Shown here: positions 1 to 7,080 of the stretch, one piece after another
Numbering within the stretch: the stretch's first letter is position 1
How the letters are laid out: each line of letters starts with the position of its first letter
DNA from: an uncultured Sutterella sp.
GTDB taxonomy: Bacteria > Pseudomonadota > Gammaproteobacteria > Burkholderiales > Burkholderiaceae_F
DNA: 26,429 nt
Reading direction: 5' to 3'
Assembly (NCBI GenBank): GCA_900544255.1
Contig: UQUM01000025.1
Location: 1 to 26,429 of the forward strand
Made by a program: the position numbers and the translations under genes
Notes under the pieces: generated by a model
The model's input: the letters and a program-made list of their open reading frames with translations, nothing else
The model's database searches: none
Told to the model about the DNA's origin: nothing

Positions 1-126
1 AAGCTGATTTACCTGGCTATCAGGAACTACACTGAGACCTGGACGCGTGCCAGCACCAGGTGGTCATCAGCCATGCCTCAGTTTGCTCTACTGTTCGGTG
101 AGCGATTTACCAACGCGATGGAATGA
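1..126 (+). CDS. IS256-family (mutator-type) transposase, C-terminal fragment
   Basis: The window opens inside a reading frame of 41 codons ending in TGA at 124-126. It has the character of the C-terminal tail of IS256-family DDE transposases: KLIYLAIRN, then a T/W-rich stretch, then PQFALLFGERF. In that family the tail reads K-L-x-Y-L-A and later (Q/N)-F-A-(I/L)-x-F. The catalytic core lies upstream of the window, so intactness of the enzyme cannot be judged. An IS-type right end follows within about 190 bases, consistent with a complete right half of the element. The frame was read directly, because it has no start codon inside the window. Confidence 0.75.
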   Translation, partial: KLIYLAIRNYTETWTRASTRWSSAMPQFALLFGERFTNAME

Positions 127-248
127 TGCAAGGTATGATGGAATCCTCCGCTTGGAGCGCCACACTCACCGCGCTTCGCGCATTTGTGGCGACGGCTGAG
201 GGTCCCTCTCAGCCTCTGGTCATTGATTTTTAACCCCCTATACACGAA

Positions 249-270
249 GGGCAGCCGTGATTGGCTGCCC
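249..270. repeat. Perfect 8-bp hairpin in the IS256 tail
   Basis: GGGCAGCC (249-256) and GGCTGCCC (263-270) are exact inverted copies around a 6-base loop. There is no T-run after the stem on the plus strand, so a true intrinsic terminator is not supported. It may limit read-through at the end of the transposase transcript. Confidence 0.6.
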
Positions 271-333
271 CCTTGAAAACCACCCTGGACACAAAAATCG
301 AGACACTCCCGCAAGCACGCCGCAAAATAGTAC

Positions 334-1311
334 TCAGAAGTTTGTCAGGGAAACGGCGGAGGCCAACAAGGAGGATGCCTTTTCCATGGCAGGTATGACC
401 GTGCTTTGGATAAGGGCTTGAGATTCTTGGAAGATGAATTGAGTCAAGAGTTCGTAGGCGGCGAACTGATACTGCACATAAAATTGGCGAGTAGAGTGCA
501 ACGAATCAATATTGTGCAGTGATACCGCAGGAAGGAAATCTTTTGCAGCCCAAATCCCCAACGGAGGAAGAATGGTCCAGCCGATGCCGTTGGCCACAAG
601 ATTCATGGCGGACAGATTGGTGTCCACGGCAATGGAACGGCCACCATGAAAATTACATTGACGGAGAACCCGTTCGATCTGAACACTGTCGAGACTGTCA
701 TCGTTAAAGCGGATAACCGGTAAATTTTTGGGTAACAGGTTCAGATCTACTTTCTGTGTGATTTTTCCTTCAAATTGCTTCGGCGTGACGATGAGAAATT
801 TTTCACTCATCAGCATCTGTGCCGTAATAGTCGGATTTTCACTGGGAAATTTAGTAGCAACTACGATGTCGAGCATGCCGTCCACCAACTGGCGGACAAT
901 CTTCGGGGAACTTTGGCAGTAGGCTGCCAGGTTATCGACACGGGGAAGGAGACGCGGCATCAACAAGGGAGTCACACAAGCCCCGAACGAATCGGAAAAT
1001 CCGATACGAAGATCAATCGCTGCGTTTGAAACAAAACTTTTGATTTCAGAAGACAGGCTGTAGAGATCTTCGATGATGGGTTCGATCCGGCGTCGCACAT
1101 GATGCCCCGCCGGTGTCAGCTGAATAGGTCGAGCAGTCCGGTTAAAAAGCGGGGTACCCGCAAAAGATTCCAACCGCGCTATTGCCGTGGAAATAGCCGG
1201 TTGGGAGACTTTCATCAGTTTGGCTGCTTCAGTGAAACTTCCAGTTTTTGCGGTGAGAAGAAAAGCCCTCAACATGGTAATTTCGGGGTAGTTTTCTTTC
1301 GTAGTGCTCAT
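334..1311 (-). CDS. LysR-family transcriptional regulator (LysR1)
   Basis: A 325-residue LysR-type regulator. The N-terminal winged helix-turn-helix spans roughly residues 13-72, with the recognition region at about 25-48 (SFTEAAKLMKVSQPAIS) and the family hallmark LTPAG at the end of the linker helix. The rest is a periplasmic-binding-like effector domain. I chose ATG 1311 (MSTTKEN) over an upstream TTG at 1395 because the TTG lies inside the terminator hairpin of the preceding unit. It is encoded downstream of the lyase/ureohydrolase unit on the same strand, but a terminator separates them, so it probably has its own promoter in the 60 bases before it. A plausible role is inducer-dependent control of the adjacent lyase genes. 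Its C-terminal GWTILPP..IW stretch matches GWAIIPP..IW in LysR2 at 8383-9342, suggesting the two are related. Confidence 0.9.
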   Translation of the reverse strand: MSTTKENYPEITMLRAFLLTAKTGSFTEAAKLMKVSQPAISTAIARLESFAGTPLFNRTARPIQLTPAGHHVRRRIEPIIEDLYSLSSEIKSFVSNAAIDLRIGFSDSFGACVTPLLMPRLLPRVDNLAAYCQSSPKIVRQLVDGMLDIVVATKFPSENPTITAQMLMSEKFLIVTPKQFEGKITQKVDLNLLPKNLPVIRFNDDSLDSVQIERVLRQCNFHGGRSIAVDTNLSAMNLVANGIGWTILPPLGIWAAKDFLPAVSLHNIDSLHSTRQFYVQYQFAAYELLTQFIFQESQALIQSTVIPAMEKASSLLASAVSLTNF

Positions 1312-1373
1312 GACGCTAGTTTCAGTAAATTGAGTGAGGGGGAAGCGGTCAGTCGTAAGGCTGAGAAAGATTG

Positions 1374-1411
1374 AAAAAAATCGGGATACTGCCAATTTAG
1401 CAGTACCCCGA
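1374..1411 (-). terminator. Intrinsic terminator of the lyase-ureohydrolase unit
   Basis: Read on the minus strand, a stem of about 12 bp (1400-1411 with 1381-1392, one A-C mismatch) with a 7-base loop is followed by T7 (1380-1374). It lies 13 bases after the ureohydrolase stop codon and before the LysR start, so it closes the 3971-1424 transcript and uncouples lysR. Confidence 0.85.
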
Positions 1412-1423
1412 TGGGGTGTCCAA

Positions 1424-2386
1424 TTAATGTGCTGATTGAGCTTTCAGTTGCTTCTTGAGTTCACGTTCCTTCATGATGTATCCCAAGAACGCCAGCATTG
1501 TCATAGCGCCGAGGCGGCAGGTAATTCCGCTGGGGTCATACTGAGGAGCCACTTCAACCAGATCGAAGCCGACCACGTTGCCCTTCTTGGCAATGCCTTC
1601 CAAAACATCGGTTTCGAATAGGTAATTAAGACCGCCGGGAGACGGCGATCCTACGCCCGGGGCGTAGCACATGTCGTACCCGTCAATATCGATCGTGACG
1701 TAGTAATTCTTAGCTTCCGGAATCATTTTGATGACTTCTTCAGCGCCAAGCGACAAGGCTTTGCGGGCAGGAATGACGACTGAACCGAATTTGTAGGCTT
1801 CTTGGAAATCCTCCCGAGTGTTGCTGCCGAGGCCGCGCATGCCGATCTGACACATCTTTTTAAAGTGCGGCATTTCAGAAATCAGGCGCATCGGGCTGCC
1901 GTTGGTATAGCGGCGTTTGCCGAAGTCGAGGTGAGCGTCAAACTGAACGATGCAGAGATCATCGAAGCGATCAAACGCTCTCGCGATGGGATAGGTTACA
2001 GAATGATCACCGCCCATCATTACGGGAAGAGCCCCTTTATCCAGAATTTTCTTGACGGTATCCGTAATTCGATCAAACGTTTCCTGGAACAGCATCGGAT
2101 GGACGTCAACGTCACCACCGTCAACGATCTTGACAGGCGATTCCAAGTATTGCGTCTGACGTTCCGGATCCCAGAAACCGGCGCCGCCGCGACCGTAATG
2201 ACAAGAAACTTCGCGGATACGGCGAGGGCCGAATTTGCAGCCGCTCAAATACGGAGCGCCGGCGTCAAAAGGAATCCCCATGATGCAGGCATCTGCGTCA
2301 TCCAATTTTGAAAGGTCTTCGCAGATAGGGTACTTGGCGAAGCTGGCGATGCCTGTGATGGGGAGGTTGTAAAGGGTGTCATCCAT
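1424..2386 (-). CDS. Ureohydrolase (agmatinase/arginase superfamily)
   Basis: A 320-residue member of the binuclear-manganese ureohydrolases, which hydrolyse guanidino compounds to urea and an amine. Metal ligands are visible in order: GGDHS (H128), DAHLD (D150, H152, D154) and IDIDGYD (D233, D235). D238 and E278 are also conserved. DGGDV at 89-93 and APGVGSPSPGG at 242-252 place it nearer agmatinase/guanidinobutyrase than classical arginase. In most agmatinases the third metal motif continues LDP; here it reads YDM, so the substrate should not be assumed to be agmatine. The start is ATG 2386, preceded by a strong AAGGAGAAGG; an upstream in-frame ATG at 2440 falls inside a hairpin. It is co-directional with and 79 bases downstream of the lyase at 2466-3971, which suggests it processes the guanidino or amine product of that lyase. 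Confidence 0.9.
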   Translation of the reverse strand: MDDTLYNLPITGIASFAKYPICEDLSKLDDADACIMGIPFDAGAPYLSGCKFGPRRIREVSCHYGRGGAGFWDPERQTQYLESPVKIVDGGDVDVHPMLFQETFDRITDTVKKILDKGALPVMMGGDHSVTYPIARAFDRFDDLCIVQFDAHLDFGKRRYTNGSPMRLISEMPHFKKMCQIGMRGLGSNTREDFQEAYKFGSVVIPARKALSLGAEEVIKMIPEAKNYYVTIDIDGYDMCYAPGVGSPSPGGLNYLFETDVLEGIAKKGNVVGFDLVEVAPQYDPSGITCRLGAMTMLAFLGYIMKERELKKQLKAQSAH

Positions 2387-2420
2387 AACCTTCTCCTTGC
2401 AATGACAAAAGACGAAAATC

Positions 2421-2449
2421 TTCCGACTGATGGGGTTCATCAGTCGGAA
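2421..2449 (-). promoter_or_regulatory. Intercistronic 12-bp hairpin
   Basis: TTCCGACTGATG (2421-2432) and CATCAGTCGGAA (2438-2449) form a perfect 12-bp stem with a 5-base loop between the lyase stop and the ureohydrolase start. On the minus strand it is followed by a broken T-rich stretch (GATTTTCGTC). It could act as a leaky terminator or as an mRNA-stabilising element that sets the lyase to ureohydrolase ratio. Confidence 0.7.
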
Positions 2450-2465
2450 ATCTGACAGAGGGAAA

Positions 2466-3971
2466 TCAAACTGTCATCTGATCGACGGCTGCTTCAAGTT
2501 CAGCCTTCGCAGCCGCAACACGCGCAACTCGTTCGGCGAGTTCCTTATTGTCGCGGTCAAGCCCTGCCTGACGGTTGTCGAGCTGGCGATCCACCTCTTC
2601 CGGAGCCGTACCGCCGATGCATTTCTTGGCATAGGCGATTTTGACCGGATCAAGCGCCGCCCGAACTTCCTCGTCAGTCATAGAGGTCTTGCGACCGAAA
2701 AGTTTCTCAAAAATGGGATTTACTTCGGCCGTACCGATTTCATCGGCATTTTTATTGTGTTCCGTCATGTAGGCAACAACACCGGCTACGATGTCGTGGG
2801 CCATACGGAAACTGATCTTGTCATGACGGACGAGATAGTTGGCGAGCTCGGTTACCGTGCAGAAATTGCTGCGGGCCTTTTCCAACATATGTTCTTTCTT
2901 GACCGTAATGCCTTTGATGGAAACTTCCATCAGCTCGCACATGACCTTGAATTCTTCAATCCCCGGGAAGAGATAATTGGCCGATTCACCGCACATGTCT
3001 TCGCAATGAGAATAAATGACATTCTTCATGACGTTGAGGGCAGACATGTAGCAGCCTTCGACATGAGCTGCCTTGGCTTTGATGTGTTCCAGTACCCAGG
3101 GATTCTTCTTCTGCGGCATGATCGAAGAGCAGACGGCACAGCTGTCGGAAACTTCGATGTAGCCGAAATCGGGAGAAGCCCAGACATACAGATCTTGGCA
3201 GAAGCGGGAGAGGGTGTTGGCCGCAATCGACAAAGCCGAGAGAATATCCGTCGCGAAATCACGGGAAGCCACGCAGTCGATGGAATTATCGACCGGGGCA
3301 TCGAAGCCCAGTAAATGAGCGGTGTAGTTGCGATCAATATCCCAAGTCGTTGACCCCATGGAACCGCCGCCCAGCGGACAGATGTTGAGTCCTTCGAAGG
3401 CAAGAGAAATCCGACGGAAGTCACGTTGCATGGCGTTAAGAACGCCGGAGCAGTAGTGTGCAAAAGTGATGGGTTCCGACGGTTGCATGTGGGTGTAACC
3501 GGCGAATACGGCATCTTCGTTTTGGCGCGCTTTGTCGATAACGGCCTGGCGCATCTTGTTGTAGACCGCGCAAATATCAAAGTAGGCTTTGCGAACGGCT
3601 AAACGGGCGCAGGTTGCGTAGAGGTCATTACGGGAGCGGGCGGTATGTTGCTGGCCGCCGATTTCGATGCCGACATCTTCAATAAGGTGGGCCTCAATGT
3701 TGAAGTAGAAATCTTCACGACCGGGGTCAACGGGAAAATCCGGTTTGTCGCCCATGGCTGCCATCTTGGCATTGGATTTCAGGATAGCCGCAGCCACTTC
3801 TTTGGTGACGATGTTCTGCTTCGCCAACATCAGAACGTGCGCTTTATTGCAGTCAAGGAAAGCCTGATAACGGTACTTGATATCGTTGTCGATGCCGGGC
3901 TGAATCAGATACTTCACTACCAGCGGATCCGGCGGGGTCTTGATTTTTCCGCGATGAATCTTTTCAGACAT
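2466..3971 (-). CDS. Argininosuccinate-lyase-family C-N lyase (paralogue 1)
   Basis: A 501-residue enzyme of the aspartase/fumarase superfamily, argininosuccinate lyase (ASL) branch. These enzymes eliminate fumarate from N-substituted aspartates. Family motifs are present: HTARSRND at 109-116, GYTHMQPSEPITFAHY near 158-173 with probable acid/base H161, NSIDCVASRD at 229-238, and the mobile catalytic loop CSSIMPQKKNP at 281-291 with S282/S283. Unlike housekeeping ASL, the loop begins CSS rather than GSS and continues W rather than D after KKNP, and the usual GSGALAGT-like segment reads GGGSMGSTTW (201-210). ATG 3971 has AAGGAGAC six to seven bases upstream. It is about 35-40 residues longer than ArgH. 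It heads a unit with the ureohydrolase and is divergent from paralogue 2. A role in arginine biosynthesis is possible, but context favours catabolism. EDDS lyase also belongs to this branch, so an amino-substituted diacid is a realistic substrate. Confidence 0.85.
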   Translation of the reverse strand: MSEKIHRGKIKTPPDPLVVKYLIQPGIDNDIKYRYQAFLDCNKAHVLMLAKQNIVTKEVAAAILKSNAKMAAMGDKPDFPVDPGREDFYFNIEAHLIEDVGIEIGGQQHTARSRNDLYATCARLAVRKAYFDICAVYNKMRQAVIDKARQNEDAVFAGYTHMQPSEPITFAHYCSGVLNAMQRDFRRISLAFEGLNICPLGGGSMGSTTWDIDRNYTAHLLGFDAPVDNSIDCVASRDFATDILSALSIAANTLSRFCQDLYVWASPDFGYIEVSDSCAVCSSIMPQKKNPWVLEHIKAKAAHVEGCYMSALNVMKNVIYSHCEDMCGESANYLFPGIEEFKVMCELMEVSIKGITVKKEHMLEKARSNFCTVTELANYLVRHDKISFRMAHDIVAGVVAYMTEHNKNADEIGTAEVNPIFEKLFGRKTSMTDEEVRAALDPVKIAYAKKCIGGTAPEEVDRQLDNRQAGLDRDNKELAERVARVAAAKAELEAAVDQMTV

Positions 3972-4025
3972 AGGTGTCTCCTTGAATAATTTGAATCAGC
4001 AGAAGCGGAAACGGAACTGCCCTGC

Positions 4026-4051
4026 CTCGGTAAAACGAAGTATCGACCGAG
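4026..4051. promoter_or_regulatory. Dyad CTCGGT-N14-ACCGAG, candidate operator
   Basis: CTCGGT (4026-4031) and ACCGAG (4046-4051) are exact inverted copies 14 bases apart, about 55 bases upstream of the paralogue-1 start. Arm length and spacing suit a dimeric regulator such as LysR1. Binding is inferred only. Confidence 0.4.
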
Positions 4052-4199
4052 AAGGGAAAAAAGCGGATCAAAATAAATGAAATTTATGGTAATCCTCACG
4101 TATTCCGATGGGAACGTCGTTTGCCATAACTGGTAATGATGTTTTAGCTAAAAAAAGGTTATGACGCGGGGAAGAAGTATGCGATTGTGTGAAGATGCC

Positions 4200-4232
4200 C
4201 ATCGAATGAATCCTTCCCGGAAGGATTCGATG
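4200..4232 (+). promoter_or_regulatory. Nested inverted repeats in the leader of lyase paralogue 2
   Basis: GAATCCTTCC (4208-4217), one central C, and GGAAGGATTC (4219-4228) form a near-continuous palindrome. In addition CATCGAAT (4200-4207) is the inverse of ATTCGATG (4225-4232), so two mutually exclusive pairings share the right arm. It lies just before the ribosome-binding site. It could be a protein operator or an RNA switch between two hairpins. Confidence 0.55.
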
Positions 4233-4261
4233 TGATGGTGCATTTTTGAGGAGATGAGAAT

Positions 4262-5773
4262 ATGGCTCAGCAAATCGAACGAGGTCGTCTTAAGGAAGCG
4301 CCCGCAAAAGAAGTAACGGACATTATGGTGGCGCCGACATTGACTGGGGAAGAAGTTGAACGTTCTTATCAAAGTTATATTGATATCAACAAAGCCCATG
4401 TTTTGATGCTTGCTAAGCAAGGCATCATCAAAGAAGAGGTTGCCGCCAAAATTTTGAAAGTCGCTCAGCAAATGGCGGCGATGGGAACCAAGCCGACGTT
4501 TGAAATTACGCCGGAACTCGAAGAGATGTATTTCAATCTCGAAAATTATCTTATCGAGCAGGTAGGAATGGAGATCGGCGGGCAGCAGCATACGGCACGT
4601 TCACGCAATGATCTGCATGCGACGGTGGATCGTATCGTGACACGCAAGGCTTTGTTGGAATTGGAAAAGCTGATTAATAAGTTCCGTCGGACGTTGATTG
4701 AGTTGGCAAAGAAAAATGAAGATGCAGTGATGTCGGGATATACTCATCTGCAGCCGTCCGAACCCATCACTTTTGCTCATTATTTGTCGGCAGTGTCTGC
4801 GGCTCTGACGCGAGATTACGCTCGGCTTGCCAGAGCTTGGGATTCCACAAACCTGAATCCTTTGGGGGGCGGTTCCATGGGGTCTACAACGTGGAATATC
4901 GACCGGCTCTATACAACGGAGCTGTTGGGGTTTGATGATGTTGTTCAAAACTCTATGGACTGCGTCTGCTCTCGGGACTATCTGCTTGAGATCATGTCGG
5001 CCATTTCCATCTTGGCGAACACGTTGGTTCGTATGACGACCGATATGAGGATTTGGGCTACGCCGGATTATGGGTACGTGGAAGTGGCAGACAAGGTGGC
5101 CGTATGTTCTTCCATCATGCCGCAGAAGAAGAATCCGTGGACATTCGAGAGTTGTGCGAGTTTTTCGGCACGGGTGAAGGGATATGCGGATGCGGCGTGG
5201 ATGACTTATAAGGGAGTGCCCTACGCCTTTACGATGGAATCAATGGATCTCATCAGTAATTTCTGGCCTTGCCTGAAGGACATCACGGGGATTCTTAAGC
5301 TGATGGATGTTTCGATGAGAGACGTCAAGATTCATAAGGATCGGGCTCGCAAGACGGCGGCGGCTAATTTCTGCACGGTGACGGAGTTGGCGAATACGTT
5401 GGTTCGCGACGAAAAGCTTTCATTCCGCGCAGCGCATGAAATTGTGGCTCATGTAGTGGGATATCTGACGGAAAACGAGAAGAAGGCGACGGATATCGAT
5501 GCAGAAGTTCTTAACCGAATCAGTGAAAGGTTGTTCGGAAAGAAGCTTTCAATAACGGATGCGCAGATTCAGGATGCCTTGGATCCGGTTAAAAACGCCT
5601 ATTCCAAGAAGGTGATCGGCGGTACGGCGCCCGAGGAAGTGGAACGTCAGTTGAAAGTCATTGAGAAAGCTTTGATCCGTGACGAAGCGCTGATTGCCGA
5701 ACATGAAGCCAAACTGGCTGCAGCTTCGGAAAAATTGGAATCCCAAGTTGAGGCCCTTGTTTCGAAATATTGA
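4262..5773 (+). CDS. Argininosuccinate-lyase-family C-N lyase (paralogue 2)
   Basis: A 503-residue relative of the minus-strand lyase, roughly half identical by eye. Motifs in order are HTARSRND at 110-117, GYTHLQPSEPITFAHY with H162, GGGSMGSTTWNIDR, NSMDCVCSRD and CSSIMPQKKNP at 282-292 (S283). H162 and S283 coincide with the catalytic numbering I recall for duck delta-crystallin/ASL, which suggests conserved elimination chemistry yielding fumarate. The C-terminus carries GGTAPEEVERQL, shared with paralogue 1 and resembling the ASL GGTAP motif. ATG 4262 has GAGGAG upstream. It leads a plus-strand unit with two EutH-type permeases, so its substrate or product is plausibly an imported amine. 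Codon third positions are A/T-richer than in aspA or secA. Two diverged copies argue for two related substrates rather than duplicated ArgH. Confidence 0.85.
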   Translation: MAQQIERGRLKEAPAKEVTDIMVAPTLTGEEVERSYQSYIDINKAHVLMLAKQGIIKEEVAAKILKVAQQMAAMGTKPTFEITPELEEMYFNLENYLIEQVGMEIGGQQHTARSRNDLHATVDRIVTRKALLELEKLINKFRRTLIELAKKNEDAVMSGYTHLQPSEPITFAHYLSAVSAALTRDYARLARAWDSTNLNPLGGGSMGSTTWNIDRLYTTELLGFDDVVQNSMDCVCSRDYLLEIMSAISILANTLVRMTTDMRIWATPDYGYVEVADKVAVCSSIMPQKKNPWTFESCASFSARVKGYADAAWMTYKGVPYAFTMESMDLISNFWPCLKDITGILKLMDVSMRDVKIHKDRARKTAAANFCTVTELANTLVRDEKLSFRAAHEIVAHVVGYLTENEKKATDIDAEVLNRISERLFGKKLSITDAQIQDALDPVKNAYSKKVIGGTAPEEVERQLKVIEKALIRDEALIAEHEAKLAAASEKLESQVEALVSKY

Positions 5774-5796
5774 TTAATTTCATTTTCGCTGAGTAC

Positions 5797-5826
5797 ACAC
5801 CCCAAGGATGGAAATCTGCGGGGTGT
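5797..5826 (+). promoter_or_regulatory. Intercistronic hairpin between lyase 2 and eutH1
   Basis: ACACCCC (5797-5803) pairs with GGGGTGT (5820-5826) across a 16-base loop and is followed by TTTCTG. The T-run is too short for a confident terminator. An attenuating or stabilising element between the two genes is more likely. Confidence 0.45.
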
Positions 5827-5846
5827 TTCTGAGTTGGGAACAAAAA

Positions 5847-6926
5847 ATGGATAAAGCGGTCATCGTTGTAATGGCGCTTTTTATGACAATCGGCGCCTTG
5901 GATAAAGCTTTTTTCGATGGCCGGTTCGGTTACGGAAAAGAGTTTGAGAAAGGGCTGAATACGATGGGCCCCCTGACATTGGTGATGGTCGGCATTATGT
6001 GTGCCGCACCTGCGTTGGGGACTGCTCTGGGGCCGTCATTGGCGGAGTTCTTTTTGTCCATTGGGTCCGATCCTGCGTTGTTTCCGGGATTGATCTTGGG
6101 GGTGGATGCGGGTGGCCTCCCCTTAGCGCAAACTTTGGCTAAAACGCCGGAGGCTGTGGGCATTTTTGGCATCGGACTCTGCAGTACATTGGCCTGCATA
6201 ATGACGATGCCTTTACCGTTTTCTTTGGCGGTTGCCCAAGAAAAGAGTCGCCCGTACATTGCAAAGGGGATCGTTGCTGGAATCATTGCGTCTCCGTTGA
6301 GCATGATCGGGGTGGCGGCAGCCTGTCACTATGACTTCTTAACCGTTCTTCGTTTGGGAGCACCAGCCTTTGTGGTGTCGGCTGTTTTGGCGCTACTGCT
6401 GACGTTTTGCCGGAATGCGACGGTTCGTTTCTTCATGGTACTTGGCCGCGTCATGATAGGCGCCTTCGTTTTGCTGCTGGCCGCAGCTGCCCTGGAACAT
6501 TATTTTCCCATCACTTTAATTCCGGGGATGGCGAAGATAGAACCACAGCTGACCATCGTCGGTGAAATTGGGATTATGTTGGCCGGGGCCTACCCCATGG
6601 TGTTTTTTGTCAAACGGTATTTTTCGAAGGGGTTACGTTGGCTGGCCGGAGGAATGCGGGTTGATGAAAATGCCGCGTTAGGAATGGTAGTTTCAATTGC
6701 TAATCCTCTTCCGATGTACGCGATGATTGATTCCATGACCAATCGAGGCAAGGTGTTGTGTTCCGCTTTTTCGGGGCCCGTCCTTTGTATGTTGGGAGAT
6801 CACTTGGGATTTATGTCGGCCTACTATCCGGAGGGCATTGTCCCTTTGATTGCCGGTAAGAGTTTGGCGGCTGTAGCTGCGCTGTTGATAGCTGTTTTAT
6901 TGGAAAAGATGTCTCCGTCAGAATAA
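5847..6926 (+). CDS. EutH-family ethanolamine-type transporter (copy 1)
   Basis: A 359-residue integral membrane protein with about ten hydrophobic segments, resembling the ethanolamine permease EutH. Shared signatures are the early FEKGLNTMGPLTLVMVG segment, GVDAGGLPLA (compare CDMGGFFLA in enterobacterial EutH), GAYPMVFFVKR, a SIANPLPMY segment, TNRGKVLCSAF, and GDHLGF near the end. It is about 50 residues shorter than E. coli EutH, mostly in loops and the C-terminal tail. The start is ATG 5847 (MDKAVIVV), aligned with the N-terminus of copy 2 and preceded by GGGA; ATG 5808 lies inside the hairpin and would add a non-homologous leader. No lyase subunits or microcompartment genes of an eut operon are present, so ethanolamine is a family-level guess. 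It could carry a related small amine for the adjacent lyase. Confidence 0.85.
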   Translation: MDKAVIVVMALFMTIGALDKAFFDGRFGYGKEFEKGLNTMGPLTLVMVGIMCAAPALGTALGPSLAEFFLSIGSDPALFPGLILGVDAGGLPLAQTLAKTPEAVGIFGIGLCSTLACIMTMPLPFSLAVAQEKSRPYIAKGIVAGIIASPLSMIGVAAACHYDFLTVLRLGAPAFVVSAVLALLLTFCRNATVRFFMVLGRVMIGAFVLLLAAAALEHYFPITLIPGMAKIEPQLTIVGEIGIMLAGAYPMVFFVKRYFSKGLRWLAGGMRVDENAALGMVVSIANPLPMYAMIDSMTNRGKVLCSAFSGPVLCMLGDHLGFMSAYYPEGIVPLIAGKSLAAVAALLIAVLLEKMSPSE

Positions 6927-7080
6927 TAATGGACAGGCGAATACCTTCGCTTGAAAACCAAAGGCTGCGACAATAAAAGTTCGCTTTACGTGTCGTACAA
7001 ATTTTTCTGAAATTACGACGGCCTGTTTCCACTCTGCCGACCATGCGCTTTTCATAGAAAAGACTGCAGAGGAGGCGGTA
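6927..7080 (+). promoter_or_regulatory. Gap between eutH copies with dyad GTCGTA-N16-TACGAC
   Basis: This 154-base gap contains exact inverted arms at 6992-6997 and 7014-7019. A weak promoter-like pair (TTTACG, 17 bases, TGAAAT) overlaps the dyad, so eutH2 may have its own regulated promoter. A strong GAGGAGG sits just before ATG 7081. No gene is supported in the gap. Confidence 0.4.

Larger units (their letters stand above)
1..311 (+). mobile_element. Right end of an IS256-family insertion sequence
   Basis: This holds the transposase tail, a noncoding tail with a strong hairpin at 249-270, and a probable right terminal inverted repeat around 287-311 (GACACAAAAATCGAGACACT near the end), which resembles the GTGTC/GACAC-type ends common in this family. 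The left inverted repeat and target duplication are outside the window, so the exact outer boundary (about 310) is an estimate. The element stops about 20 bases short of the 3' end of the neighbouring LysR gene, which looks complete. Confidence 0.6.
3972..4261. promoter_or_regulatory. Divergent control region between the two lyase genes
   Basis: This 290-base A/T-rich region separates the two divergent lyase genes and must hold both promoters. On the plus strand TTGCCA at 4121-4126 is a reasonable -35, followed after 17-18 bases by a poor -10 (around 4144-4150). I could not fix a convincing promoter for the minus strand. It contains two marked dyads, listed separately. The ribosome site of the plus-strand gene is GAGGAG seven bases before ATG 4262. 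No coding sequence is supported here. Confidence 0.6.

Noticed and set aside
78..314. A 78-codon minus-strand frame at the left edge
   Set aside because: It lies across the IS256 tail, hairpin and terminal repeat, and its translation has no family features.
1312..1395. Longer LysR1 starting at TTG 1395
   Set aside because: The TTG falls in the loop of the preceding terminator, and the added residues are not LysR-like.
2430..3314. A 294-codon plus-strand frame over lyase 1
   Set aside because: It is the complement of a well-supported lyase with a good ribosome site, and it shows no recognisable motif.
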